From NCBI RefSeq assembly GCF_000622405.1, contig NZ_JASF01000005.1, positions 2,418,001 to 2,482,000 of the forward strand: DNA of 64,000 nt, given 5' to 3'. The position numbers and the translations under genes are program-made. This DNA comes from Sulfitobacter donghicola DSW-25 = KCTC 12864 = JCM 14565. GTDB lineage: Bacteria; Pseudomonadota; Alphaproteobacteria; Rhodobacterales; Rhodobacteraceae. Below the pieces are notes generated by a model. It was not told the origin of the DNA. It did no database searches and was given only the letters and a program-made list of their open reading frames with translations. Of the stretch, positions 1 to 9,275 are shown in pieces. Positions within the stretch are counted from its first letter, which is position 1, and every line of letters starts with the position of its first letter.

Positions 1-3000
1 GTCATCAGGAAGGCGCAGGGCGAGCTTCCGTCCGAAAAGCTGAGTGCGCTTGTTCCAGGAACTCTCAAGCTCATTCTATTGATGATGAGGCAAAACAGGG
101 CAATCAACGATCTAAGTGGCATCATCGATTTGTCCGACGAGGCTGTATGGGGGAGAGGGCGCGGTTCCGTTGAGACGGCGTATGATTTGGATCGAACATC
201 TGAAGGTAAACGTCTAAGAACTCTTCTTCCCTCCAAGCCAACGACGCCCACGCGACTTACTTGGGTCCTGTCAGAAAGGCTTGAACTAAGTTTCGACGAG
301 ACCGCCACCTTAGCAAGAGCCTGTTGGGACGCGCTTTCATCACGGCGAGCGGGCATCTTGCAAAAACACAAAGCAGGGTTGGTCATTGATCTGGATGGGC
401 TGCAAATTGAGAAAGGACGCGACCGCTTCCAGTGCGAAAAATGTGGCCGTGTGGCTGGATTTGACCTTTCGGGTGTGTGTCTTGCGTTCAGGTGTACTGG
501 TGCAACCAAACGCGTCGAAAGTAACGATTCAATCAGTGAAAGTTACTACGTTCAACGCTATCAGGCTCTTCCGTCGGCGGCAATCGCGCGGGAACATACC
601 GCTGCGATCGGCCCAAGCTTGAGGAACGTGATTGAAGGTGGATTCAGGGAAGGCCAATTTAACCTGCTTAGCTGCACGACTACCATGGAAATGGGTGTAG
701 ACCTCGGCGATTTGGAAGCAGTAATTTGTCGGAATGTTCCTCCTGGTATCGCAAATTACCAACAGCGCGCAGGACGTGCGGGACGCAGAGCGCAGGCAGC
801 GCCTATCGCTCTGACTATTGCACGCGGCAGCCGATACGATCAGGCCACATTCAGCGCTTTCCCAGAATACTTGGCGAGCATGCCGTCTATGCCATATATT
901 TCTTTGGACAACGCCCGATTTTTGCGAAGGCATCAGGTGTCGTGTGTATTAGCAAGCTGGCTCGATACGCGCCTTGCAACCAGTGACCGAAAAGGTGCTC
1001 CGCGCCTACGCGACGTCTTGGCGGATCGCCTTGATGCTGAAGAGACGCGCAGTTTGTTGCATGATTTGGATACATGGCTTGCTAGCGACCATGGTAAATC
1101 GGCTCTTGATCGCGCGAAAGAAATGTCAAAAGGCCTGCCCGCGGGCACGGCCTTGCAGGGAAGCGAACTGGTCGCCCATGTACGCAATGAAATCGGTGGT
1201 TGGCTTGAACAAGTAGCTGGGCGCTGGTCCAGTATTCAGCATCGGTACGAACTTGCTGAAACGGAACAATCTCAGGCAGAAACTGAGGAGTTGAAATCGC
1301 GGGCTCTTGGGCGGATGAAATGGGCCGACGGAGAGAAAAAACGCTACCTAGATCGCCTGCTTGTTGAAAGCCTTTCGCGGGCAGCTGTTATTCCCACCTA
1401 TAGCTTTCCTGTGCATTCGCTGACGCTCGAAATCGTTCAACATCGGGACACGCAAGGGCCCAGTGAAGGCGAGATTGAGCTGAGCCGCGACGCAACGTTG
1501 GCCATCTCTGAGTATGCGCCCGGCGCTGAGACCGTCGCGGCGGGCCGGATCTGGCAAAGTGCTGGTATCGCCAAAAGACCTTCCAGAGTATCTGGCGATG
1601 CATGGCTAGAAGAAGGCTTCATTCGTATTTGCGATGCGTGTCAACATGTGGAGCGCGTGGATGAGTGGGATCAACTTTCAGAGCAGTGCTTTGGGTGTGG
1701 AACGACCCAATTGCCCAAGGCCCGAAAGTACTTAGAGCCCATTGGTTTTTTGACGTCATACAAGGACAAAGCTGGTGGCGAACCAGGAGTGAGCAGACTG
1801 CGAACGCGTGCCGTTGATGAAGCACGCCTCTTGACGCGGGCTCCGCGCGACAAGATGAGCAAGTCTGATCTTGCGCGAGTAACAACCTTTTTGGCGCCGT
1901 CGCATGGAAGTGTGGAGGGCGAAGAAGGCCGCATGGTAGTAGTGAACCGCGGTCCCCACGGCAGTGGATATTTTCGCTGCCCAAGATGCGAGCACGCAGA
2001 AGCTGCACCGCAAGGCAGCAACTTCTCCAAAGCAGAGTTTCCGAGCAAACACTTTGATCCAAGAACGGGTGACCCTTGCCCAGTTGAAACTTTGAAATAC
2101 CCAATTGATTTGGCGCACATCTTCACAACAGATGTGCGGATCCTGCGATTGTCCGAACCAATGGCAATCCCGTCGGAAGTCAAAGACGGCACGGCCTATA
2201 TCAATGACACGCTGAGGGGCGCAGCCGAGGCCATTCGCCTTGCTGCTGCCGATCTATTGGGGACAGATCCCCGTGATCTCAGAGCAACCTTCGAAAGTGG
2301 AACCGACGACTATTTGATCATTCTAGCAGACTCAACGCCGGGCGGCGCTGGCTATGCGCGCCGCCTGATTGATGAGCCTAGATATTCGGCTCGGCGCTTG
2401 TTTTCGAAGGCATTGGAAATCCTCGATTGCGAACGAGGCGAGAAGTGCCAGACAAGTTGTGTGAGGTGTCTGAACGACTACTCCAACCAAGCCTATTGGG
2501 ATCGCTTCAACCGACACTCGTCTCTCAAATGGTTGTCTGCGGTTTTGGCCCACAGCACAGCAAGACCAGATCATGTTCCAGCCCAAGCGATCCCGAGCGA
2601 TGCGCCTTCGGGCGATGCGTTGAGTCGCTATCTGCGAAACCGAGATCAAGTTGCCGTCGTCGCAGAAACACTCTGGGGCGCTGAAACCGAAGAGAATTCC
2701 ATCAGAAGCGCACAGCGGTTGCGAGATTGGTTGGAGGCAGAACCCCACCGCAAGGCAACGGTATTCTGCGCAACTCCAGATGTTGGAAGTGCTAACTGGT
2801 TGGACCGCCAAATCGCTGCAATATTGAGGCCAATGGAAGATTCTGGGAGGCTAAATTTTCCAACAGTTCCTGATACTGTTTCCAAGGGCGCACCGCGTTT
2901 GACCCTTTTGGGAAATGGGGAAATGGAGGAACTATTTGATGATGAAAATCATGCAGCAGCACTAGCGGGCCTTGGAGAGGGCGTCATCTTTCGTTGTACA

Positions 3001-3546
3001 CGCGCTCCATCCGAAACTTGGGCAGGCCAGAATGCGGCAAAGATTATAGAGGCTGCCAAAGCGAAGACGTCCTACCTAGGTACTTTGATTGATCGGCTGT
3101 CCATACATCGGTTTAGGCCTGGGGATGTCCGAAACCTCGAGCCAGCGTTTTCCTCACTTTCGGGGCAATTGGTTAACATAACAATCGAAGACCCTTGGTG
3201 TGGGGCCCGTCAGCATGGACGCGAAAGCGTTTCGAAATTCCTCGCACAGCTTCAAGCAATGAGTATCACCATCGGCGAACTAAAAGTTGTTTGGAGCTCC
3301 GACAACTCGGATGACTCTACTGCTATTCAGGCCAAGGCGCTACGAGATGAGATTGAACGAAATTACAACGGCGAGCTGATACTGGAACCCAAACGCCGAC
3401 ATGAAGTACGCCATTTTCACGACCGCGTTGTCTACTTTGACGTCGATGAAACTAGCGAGACCTGGCGCGTCGATGTCAGCTCGGGCATCGATAACCTCAT
3501 GTCACGAAACAAAGAATGTAGTATTTTTGTTGAGAAGCGCCGCTAG
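1..3546 (+). CDS. DEAD/DEAH-type helicase with DUF1998 (MZB) domain and MIT_C-like tail, 5' truncated
   Basis: The reading frame is open from base 1, so the gene starts outside the window; the first in-frame ATG (79) is unlikely to be the start. The visible part begins inside helicase lobe 2: motif V (MEMGVDLGD, about 690-715) and motif VI (QQRAGRAGRR, about 760-790). A DUF1998/MZB region follows with DSTPGGAGYARR (about 2329-2365) and a four-cysteine cluster CERGEKCQTSCVRC (about 2428-2470). The last ~150 residues resemble the phospholipase D-like MIT_C domain: HDR, then a D/W-rich strand, then a G-I-D motif. Large DUF1998 helicases occur in the antiphage systems Druantia (DruE), DISARM (DrmA) and Dpd (DpdJ). 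Which one this is cannot be decided without the missing N-terminal half and upstream genes. It converges on the virB operon. Confidence 0.8.
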   Translation, partial: VIRKAQGELPSEKLSALVPGTLKLILLMMRQNRAINDLSGIIDLSDEAVWGRGRGSVETAYDLDRTSEGKRLRTLLPSKPTTPTRLTWVLSERLELSFDETATLARACWDALSSRRAGILQKHKAGLVIDLDGLQIEKGRDRFQCEKCGRVAGFDLSGVCLAFRCTGATKRVESNDSISESYYVQRYQALPSAAIAREHTAAIGPSLRNVIEGGFREGQFNLLSCTTTMEMGVDLGDLEAVICRNVPPGIANYQQRAGRAGRRAQAAPIALTIARGSRYDQATFSAFPEYLASMPSMPYISLDNARFLRRHQVSCVLASWLDTRLATSDRKGAPRLRDVLADRLDAEETRSLLHDLDTWLASDHGKSALDRAKEMSKGLPAGTALQGSELVAHVRNEIGGWLEQVAGRWSSIQHRYELAETEQSQAETEELKSRALGRMKWADGEKKRYLDRLLVESLSRAAVIPTYSFPVHSLTLEIVQHRDTQGPSEGEIELSRDATLAISEYAPGAETVAAGRIWQSAGIAKRPSRVSGDAWLEEGFIRICDACQHVERVDEWDQLSEQCFGCGTTQLPKARKYLEPIGFLTSYKDKAGGEPGVSRLRTRAVDEARLLTRAPRDKMSKSDLARVTTFLAPSHGSVEGEEGRMVVVNRGPHGSGYFRCPRCEHAEAAPQGSNFSKAEFPSKHFDPRTGDPCPVETLKYPIDLAHIFTTDVRILRLSEPMAIPSEVKDGTAYINDTLRGAAEAIRLAAADLLGTDPRDLRATFESGTDDYLIILADSTPGGAGYARRLIDEPRYSARRLFSKALEILDCERGEKCQTSCVRCLNDYSNQAYWDRFNRHSSLKWLSAVLAHSTARPDHVPAQAIPSDAPSGDALSRYLRNRDQVAVVAETLWGAETEENSIRSAQRLRDWLEAEPHRKATVFCATPDVGSANWLDRQIAAILRPMEDSGRLNFPTVPDTVSKGAPRLTLLGNGEMEELFDDENHAAALAGLGEGVIFRCTRAPSETWAGQNAAKIIEAAKAKTSYLGTLIDRLSIHRFRPGDVRNLEPAFSSLSGQLVNITIEDPWCGARQHGRESVSKFLAQLQAMSITIGELKVVWSSDNSDDSTAIQAKALRDEIERNYNGELILEPKRRHEVRHFHDRVVYFDVDETSETWRVDVSSGIDNLMSRNKECSIFVEKRR

Positions 3547-3648
3547 GTGGAGGGTGAAATGAATTGTTTGCAAATGCACAGCTTTACGGAAAGCTTGTTG
3601 AATGATTTCAGGTGCTAATCTGCGAGGGAATAGGGTCTCTTGTAACAT

Positions 3649-4647
3649 TCAGGCCAGCCTTTTCGCCCGTTCCGCCACGCGCTGAACCACGGACACAGTC
3701 GCAGTGCTCGCCTGACGGATCCCGGCCCCCGCAATTTCGGCATTTGATCTTGTTCCGAACCGTGCCCGCGCCCGCGAGCCTTTGGTGCCGATCAAGCCCT
3801 TTGCGAACCCGCCGGGACCGGGAATGCTTGGCGGTCCGGCCATCATGAAATTGCCCGAGATTGAGCGCACGATCAGCGGCGTGGAGATGATCATGCCGCC
3901 TGCGAGGAACATCATCATGAAGAAGGGCACCAGCGCGCCGATGTTGCTCGCGCCGGAGGGATCTCCGAGTTCGGTCATCAGCGAGCGCGACATGCCGACG
4001 ACGGTGGAAAACACCCCGGCAATCACGAGGGGGTAGAGCGCATAGGATACCGTGCTGGACAGCCAACGGTGGAAATAGTCCTTACTGACGTCGAACAGCG
4101 AAAGCGCGATCATAATTGGGGCGATGCCGATCATGAACGCGAGCATGATCTTGGCGAAGATCAGGACAAGGCCGCAGAGCGCGCCAATGACGCCCAAGAG
4201 GAACGCTCCGATCGCGCCAATCAGGGCTCCGGCCATCCAATGCATGTTGTCACCGGCCGCGTTCAGATAATCGCCAAATTCCTCGATGAGATCGTCGAAG
4301 GCCTCGGCAAAGTAGGATGCACCTGCACCGCTGCCGCCAAGCCCTGCCACCATGCCGCCCGCGAGCTGGTCGAGCCCGTTGATGAGGGCGCTGGCCACCG
4401 CGTTGAATTGGACCCAGTTCATCGCAAACAGAGAGATGAGCATGAGCTTTAGGGCGAACCAGAAGGCGGTTCGCCCATCCATGGATTTGTATTGAAACAC
4501 CATGTTGAGGAAGACGCCGATCACAGCCAGCGTCGAGGCCACGGCAATGACGCCACCAAGCTGACCAGCGACGTTGCCAAAGGTGGTTTGGGCTGCGTCT
4601 TCCAGAAAGTTGTCGGTTGTCTCTACCATCCACGTGACGACGCCCAT
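3649..4647 (-). CDS. virB6: VirB6/TrbL-family inner-membrane channel protein of the type IV secretion system
   Basis: 332 residues, highly hydrophobic, with several membrane segments (for example around residues 32-52, 62-80, 138-185 and 200-220), then a basic cytoplasmic tail rich in Arg/Ala. VirB6 proteins form the inner-membrane part of the translocation channel with VirB8 and VirB10. It is the last gene of the virB operon here, 21 bases after the DUF4177 gene. In the Agrobacterium order it would lie between virB5 and virB8, so its position is shifted. Assignment rests on the membrane pattern and operon context. Confidence 0.85.
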   Translation of the reverse strand: MGVVTWMVETTDNFLEDAAQTTFGNVAGQLGGVIAVASTLAVIGVFLNMVFQYKSMDGRTAFWFALKLMLISLFAMNWVQFNAVASALINGLDQLAGGMVAGLGGSGAGASYFAEAFDDLIEEFGDYLNAAGDNMHWMAGALIGAIGAFLLGVIGALCGLVLIFAKIMLAFMIGIAPIMIALSLFDVSKDYFHRWLSSTVSYALYPLVIAGVFSTVVGMSRSLMTELGDPSGASNIGALVPFFMMMFLAGGMIISTPLIVRSISGNFMMAGPPSIPGPGGFAKGLIGTKGSRARARFGTRSNAEIAGAGIRQASTATVSVVQRVAERAKRLA

Positions 4648-4668
4648 CGGATCCTCCTCGGTTTGCTT

Positions 4669-4845
4669 TTAGGTGCTTTGGCCGGTGCGGCGTTTCAGGA
4701 AGGCCTTCAGGATGTGCTCGCCGTCGAAGTCTGGCACGACTGAGACCAATTCCCAGCCTTCCTGGCCAAGAGCCGTCAGCTGCGCCTCGACCTTCGGCGG
4801 CTTTGCCTTGGCAGTGTTGATCAATTCAATCTTGTATTCAAACAT
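4669..4845 (-). CDS. Small DUF4177-like protein in the virB operon
   Basis: 58 residues starting at the ATG at 4845, eight bases inside the 3' end of virB11, which argues for translational coupling. The pattern YKIELIN, then LTALGQEGWELVSV, then AFLKRR matches the short DUF4177 family, small single-domain proteins of unknown function. A longer upstream start (4914) would add 23 residues read entirely from within virB11 and is unlikely. A role in secretion-system assembly or regulation is only suggested by position. Confidence 0.75.
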   Translation of the reverse strand: MFEYKIELINTAKAKPPKVEAQLTALGQEGWELVSVVPDFDGEHILKAFLKRRTGQST

Positions 4846-5833
4846 GGGCTGTTTCCTTTGAATGGGCCGGATCAATCGGCAGGTAAAATTCAGTAACGCC
4901 GCGTGTGCCTTCATGGCGACCGGCTTGAATGATCACATCGATCGAGCGGGTGATGTAGTCGTTCATGTCCTGGTAGGTCATGGGCACATCGGTTTTTAGG
5001 GCGGCGATGGCGAGGCGCTGGACCGCCAGCTGAGGCGTTTCAGCGTGCAGCGTGGTAAGAGAACCACCATGGCCGGTGTTTATCGCCTCAAGGAAGGTCA
5101 TGGCCTCCTTGCCGCGTACTTCGCCTAAAACAATCCGGTCCGGCCGCATGCGGAGGGTAGATGTCAGCAGGACATCAGCGCTGCGCGTGGCCTCATCGCG
5201 GTCAGACATCAGCGTGACGACATTGGGTTGCGTCGGACGCAGCTCGGCGGCCTCTTCGATGGTGATAATTCGTTCGTCGTTTGGCACGAAGGAGAGGATC
5301 TTGCGCGCCGTGACGGTTTTGCCGGTCGAAGTTCCGCCGGACACGATCATATTGAGCTTGTGGGTGACGCAGAACTTGATCGCAGCGTCGATGTCGCCGG
5401 TGACCACGACATCTCGCAGCTCGGCATTGCGCATACGTCTTGCTCCCTCGTTGCTGCGTTCTTTGCCGAATAGGTAGGACAGCTTGATCTGTTCCAACGG
5501 AAGGTCAGCGAAGAACCGCAGCGAAATCGCATAGCCACCATCAACGGCGGGGGGCTGGATGACCTGCGCTCGGATTGGGCGGTCACGGTAGGCGATGCTG
5601 ACCGAGACGATGGGCTTGGTCTGGCTGAGCGTGGTGTTCGCGGCGGAAGCAATCTGATTGCCAAGGTCTTTGATCTCATTGGGCGAGAGCCGACGACTGA
5701 CGGACCGCATGAAGTGATCACCCTGAAACTCCGCCCACAGCGTGCCGTCGGGGTTGATGCAAAGCTCGATCAGCTTCGGATCACGCGCCTCGGGGATCTT
5801 GTCCATCGAGCTTTGCAGATAGCTGGCCGCCAT
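4838..5833 (-). CDS. virB11: VirB11 traffic ATPase of the type IV secretion system
   Basis: 331 residues, normal length for VirB11. Walker A GGTSTGKT lies at residues 166-173, an Asp box/Walker B region near RIVLGEVRGKEA (about 233-244), and the His box GHGGSLTTLHA at 254-264. VirB11 is a hexameric cytoplasmic ATPase that switches the machine between pilus assembly and substrate transfer, working with VirB4. It follows virB10 after two bases and overlaps the next small gene by eight bases. Confidence 0.97.
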   Translation of the reverse strand: MAASYLQSSMDKIPEARDPKLIELCINPDGTLWAEFQGDHFMRSVSRRLSPNEIKDLGNQIASAANTTLSQTKPIVSVSIAYRDRPIRAQVIQPPAVDGGYAISLRFFADLPLEQIKLSYLFGKERSNEGARRMRNAELRDVVVTGDIDAAIKFCVTHKLNMIVSGGTSTGKTVTARKILSFVPNDERIITIEEAAELRPTQPNVVTLMSDRDEATRSADVLLTSTLRMRPDRIVLGEVRGKEAMTFLEAINTGHGGSLTTLHAETPQLAVQRLAIAALKTDVPMTYQDMNDYITRSIDVIIQAGRHEGTRGVTEFYLPIDPAHSKETAHV

Positions 5834-5835
5834 AA

Positions 5836-7149
5836 TCAGAAGATCTCCAGATCGCGGTCGACCATCACTGTGACGCGGGCTCCTTGGTCGACATAGATCA
5901 CGGGCGAGACGGAGAGGTATTCGCCAATCACGCTTTGCGCGCTGTCTTGCAGGTCTTCGCCAATGCCCTCAAGGACATCCGAGGCGATCTCATCTTCGGT
6001 GTTCTGGGCTGCCACGGCGGGCAACGCTCCGATCAGCGATATCAGGGCGGCTGACCCAAACCGCGTGCCGAAACGGCTGTCGACGAATCCAGTTGTGCCG
6101 GACCGCCCCAGTTCGTCGCCACCGAAGGCACTGATTTCAACGGTCTGGTTGCTGGGCAGAATGATCCGGTCCCAAGCAATGGTCACGCGTTGCTGCGCTA
6201 TGTCGAGGCCGGATTGATACCGCCCGATGAGGCGCGCGCCGCGCGGGATAAGGATCCTTGTGCCGTCATAAGCGTGGACATCTTCCGATACCATCGCACG
6301 GACCTGACCGGCGAGCGAGCTGTCGATTGCGGTCTCAAGCACGGCCTGGATCATCGTGCCCTGAACCACCGTATTTGACGGGTTCACGATCAACTGGGCC
6401 TGCGTCACCTCAGCAGGTTCAGCGCCGTTGCGAACAAATTCTGTGTCGCCATCAAGCCGACGCTGCTGCGCGGCGGTTTCATTGTTGCCGTTACCGGAAC
6501 CGCCATAGGCGATGATTGGGCTAGCAATACGGGCTTGGAGCTCCTGAAGCTCCGCTTGCCGCCGCCGCTCGAGTTCCTGAAGTCGCAGGTCTTCGGCCGT
6601 TGGGCCGGTTGGTGCGGGCGTGCGCGGCGTTTCTAGGCGTGCAAGTTCCAGATCGTTCTGCAGTCGCTGGATTTGTCGGGCACGTTCTTCCAGCTCCTCG
6701 CGCATGGCGGCCTGTGTTGCGGCTGCCTCGCTGCGCAGGGCATCGATCTCTGCACCCAATGTGTCCAGCGCTTCTGTATCGACGGCCGGAGCCTCAAGTA
6801 CAGGTGCGTTGCGCAGGGCTTCAAGCTCCGACCGCATGGCGTCCATTTGCGCGCGCAGATCTGCTGTTTCGCTGTCTGGTTCCGGCTCCGGCGGCGGGGT
6901 TGTGTCAATCGGTGCAGGCGTGGGCTCGAGCGCACCAAAGCCCGGTCCCGCTGCTTGGAACTCATCCGGGGACGCGGTTTCCAGGCTATCGGGTTCAGAG
7001 CTGCCAGAAAGCAATAGCAAGAGACCGCCAAGAGCCGCGATTGCCCCAATGCCCAGGGCGAGGGCGAAAAAAGATGGCTGCGCCTTTGGGTTTTGTGGTT
7101 TTTCTTCAAGCGCTTCGAGGCGTTTCTTAAGCTCAGTTGATTCACTCAT
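5836..7149 (-). CDS. virB10: VirB10 envelope-spanning scaffold of the type IV secretion system
   Basis: 437 residues. A short cytoplasmic N-terminus is followed by one membrane segment (about residues 26-48), a Pro/Glu-rich periplasmic stretch (about 75-95) and a long coiled coil with many Glu/Arg/Gln (about 95-215). The conserved C-terminal beta-barrel region follows, with IQAVLETAIDS, ILIPRGARLIGRY and SVSPVIYVDQG. VirB10 bridges inner and outer membranes and forms the core complex with VirB7 and VirB9. Its start overlaps the virB9 end by eight bases. Confidence 0.97.
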   Translation of the reverse strand: MSESTELKKRLEALEEKPQNPKAQPSFFALALGIGAIAALGGLLLLLSGSSEPDSLETASPDEFQAAGPGFGALEPTPAPIDTTPPPEPEPDSETADLRAQMDAMRSELEALRNAPVLEAPAVDTEALDTLGAEIDALRSEAAATQAAMREELEERARQIQRLQNDLELARLETPRTPAPTGPTAEDLRLQELERRRQAELQELQARIASPIIAYGGSGNGNNETAAQQRRLDGDTEFVRNGAEPAEVTQAQLIVNPSNTVVQGTMIQAVLETAIDSSLAGQVRAMVSEDVHAYDGTRILIPRGARLIGRYQSGLDIAQQRVTIAWDRIILPSNQTVEISAFGGDELGRSGTTGFVDSRFGTRFGSAALISLIGALPAVAAQNTEDEIASDVLEGIGEDLQDSAQSVIGEYLSVSPVIYVDQGARVTVMVDRDLEIF

Positions 7150-7837
7150 CGTGGTTTGCCTCGCTCATCTCTTGCACGCAAATCTCGTCCTCGCCGAGCC
7201 TGAGAACCCATCGATCGCTGACACCTGACACGCGGATCACGCCGTCTGGCCGCGCGAGCGCATTCACGCTCCGCTCATTGCCCCCAGACCATCGAAAGAT
7301 CGCGGGAAGCGGTGCGTTCGCGGCAAAACGGAAATAGGTGAATGCGCCGTCATCCCAAATCTCGCGCGGGGTGATCTCGGATCGTGCGCTGACGCCATAG
7401 GCGTGATTTGCTGGCGCGCCTGCAGCCACACGCGATTGCCGAGGGGCCGCCTCGGGATAGGTGAAGCGAATGACGTAGAAGGTCGGCGAACTCGCCTCGG
7501 TGACGTTAAAGTAATAGCTGCGCCGATTGGTGTAGACGGTGATGTTTGTATGCGCGCCGCGCGAGACTGGCTTGATCGCAAAGGCCTGGCCGCCGGGTAC
7601 GCCGTCCAGGAGAAACCCTTCAGTGTCGCCCGCGACGATCGAGCGGATGGTCTCACCCTGACCGAATTCAATGCTGGTTACATGGGTCAGGCTGGTGCGG
7701 ATGCGGTAGACCTGCCCATCCTGATAGGTGGCCAGCCGGACGCGGGCATCATAGGGGCCTTGGCGCGGCTGCGTTTCTGCATTGGCGGTGCCAGCAAGAG
7801 GTACGAGGAAAGCGAGGATCAGGAACAGGCGGCGCAT
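7142..7837 (-). CDS. virB9: VirB9 outer-membrane core component of the type IV secretion system
   Basis: 231 residues with a clear signal peptide (MRRLFLILAFLVPLAGTANA). The family features follow: a PYDARVRLATYQDGQVYRIRTS strand near the N-terminus, a central region with RRSYYFNVTEA, and a C-terminal region with WDDGAFTYFRFAAN and a VSDRWVLRLGEDEICV-like ending. VirB9 forms the outer ring with VirB7 and VirB10. The gene begins four bases after virB8. Confidence 0.95.
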   Translation of the reverse strand: MRRLFLILAFLVPLAGTANAETQPRQGPYDARVRLATYQDGQVYRIRTSLTHVTSIEFGQGETIRSIVAGDTEGFLLDGVPGGQAFAIKPVSRGAHTNITVYTNRRSYYFNVTEASSPTFYVIRFTYPEAAPRQSRVAAGAPANHAYGVSARSEITPREIWDDGAFTYFRFAANAPLPAIFRWSGGNERSVNALARPDGVIRVSGVSDRWVLRLGEDEICVQEMSEANHDE

Positions 7838-7840
7838 GGG

Positions 7841-8491
7841 TTACTCCAAACGATCCGAGCGGATCGCGTATTCGGTGACGGTGAAGCCGAAGGGGTTCTG
7901 CCAGACATCGTCGATCGACCGGCTATTCTCGGGCCGGAACTCAAACATCAGCGTTGCGGTGAAGAGCCCGTTTTGACTGCCGCGCGGTGAATTAAGCCGC
8001 TTGCGCAGGCGCACCTGGGCACGATTGGCGCTGATATGGGTAATCGATAGAACCTCGACATCAAGACGGGCATCTGTGCCGTAGCTGTCCGGCGGATAGG
8101 CCTCGTGATCGCTGGTCCAAAGCGCGCGTAGTCCTGCGGCCGCAGCTCCGTCCGACTGATCCAGGACCCGCCGCACACGCACATCATTGTCGAGCTGATT
8201 GTATGTCTCTCGATCAATGACATAGCGGTAGACCTGTGCCTCGATGATAGCGGGGCGTTCCGTGAGTGAGACCGTTTCAACCATGGCATTGGGGAGGGCC
8301 ATGCCGGTTTCGCTATCAAAGGGCACGATCATGGGCGGCGGGTCCACGTCGAACAGGGCAACGAGGGCAGCGGCGAGGCAACCTGCCACGCCAAGCGCCA
8401 TGCCTGTCAGCCCCAGTTTCTGCCACATGAGCTCGCGCCGTCGTGCGCCATAGACGAGCTCTTCTTCGATGATTTCTGCCTCGCTGTTCAT
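7841..8491 (-). CDS. virB8: VirB8 inner-membrane assembly factor of the type IV secretion system
   Basis: The ATG at 8491, four bases after virB5, gives 216 residues; an upstream start at 8590 would add 33 residues read from inside virB5 and is rejected. A short cytoplasmic N-terminus is followed by a membrane anchor (about residues 25-47, LGLTGMALGVAGCL) and a periplasmic domain with ETYNQLDNDVRVRRVLDQSD and VRLRKRL. VirB8 is a bitopic protein that nucleates the channel and binds VirB9/VirB10. Confidence 0.93.
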   Translation of the reverse strand: MNSEAEIIEEELVYGARRRELMWQKLGLTGMALGVAGCLAAALVALFDVDPPPMIVPFDSETGMALPNAMVETVSLTERPAIIEAQVYRYVIDRETYNQLDNDVRVRRVLDQSDGAAAAGLRALWTSDHEAYPPDSYGTDARLDVEVLSITHISANRAQVRLRKRLNSPRGSQNGLFTATLMFEFRPENSRSIDDVWQNPFGFTVTEYAIRSDRLE

Positions 8492-8495
8492 ATGG

Positions 8496-9275
8496 TCAGT
8501 CCGCACGCAGCTCTGGCAGGGTGAAGTCCATGTAGCGGCGCTCTTCGGCCAGAGTAGCGGCATCCACCACGCCGGATTGGCCCGCGCCAACGGTCTGAAT
8601 GGCTTCGAGCTCCCAAATGCGCGTCATTGCGATGGCAAGCTCGGCTGTGACGCGGGTGTTGTGATCGACGGCTTCCTTGAGCGTTTCCATATCCGGGATC
8701 AGTGAGACCAGTTGTTCGACCCGTTCAAGGGACTGCGCGGCCTCGTCATAGCTGTTCTCGGCCGCCGCTGACATCACCGCCCCGGTGCCTGCCTGACTGG
8801 CGATGCGCTCCGCCCCTGGATTGCCACTGCTGGCCATGTCGGATAGGCTGTCTTGGTCAAAGCCTGCATCCTCCAGCGCTTGTGTCATGCGCCCTTCCAT
8901 CTGAGGGGCCGCGTTGCCGATCAGGCCGCTGAAATCGCCGCTCTGGATTTGCCTGATGGTGCCCAGAAGATCGCCGAATTCCTGATCGAGAAGCCCATCA
9001 AGATCACCGCCCATGGCCATCTCGATGATGTCAGTTGCGCCGGTCAGGGCCGCGTAAGTCTCGTTGAGCGTGTCGAGTTGCTGCTGCACCAGGTCGAGCT
9101 GGTCGAGAAGCGTGTCGAGCTGGTCGGTCTGGATCCCGAAATCCTCCAGCATTTGCTGCAGCTGGCGAATTTCCTGCGCGATGTTGCGCGTGTCGACCGT
9201 GGGGACACCTTGGGCAAATAGGGGTGAGGCAACCAACAGCGCGCAAGTGGCAACGGTAGTAAGAAAGCGGATCAT
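8496..9275 (-). CDS. virB5: VirB5-like pilus-tip protein of the type IV secretion system
   Basis: 259 residues with a signal peptide (MIRFLTTVATCALLVASPLFA). The mature N-terminus is GVPTVDTRNIAQEIRQL, followed by a long heptad-rich helix of Gln, Leu and Asp (about residues 30-75), the usual VirB5/TrbJ architecture. VirB5 is a minor pilus component involved in contact with the recipient. It overlaps the upstream lytic transglycosylase gene by four bases. Family assignment is by signal peptide, helix pattern and operon position. Confidence 0.85.
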   Translation of the reverse strand: MIRFLTTVATCALLVASPLFAQGVPTVDTRNIAQEIRQLQQMLEDFGIQTDQLDTLLDQLDLVQQQLDTLNETYAALTGATDIIEMAMGGDLDGLLDQEFGDLLGTIRQIQSGDFSGLIGNAAPQMEGRMTQALEDAGFDQDSLSDMASSGNPGAERIASQAGTGAVMSAAAENSYDEAAQSLERVEQLVSLIPDMETLKEAVDHNTRVTAELAIAMTRIWELEAIQTVGAGQSGVVDAATLAEERRYMDFTLPELRAD

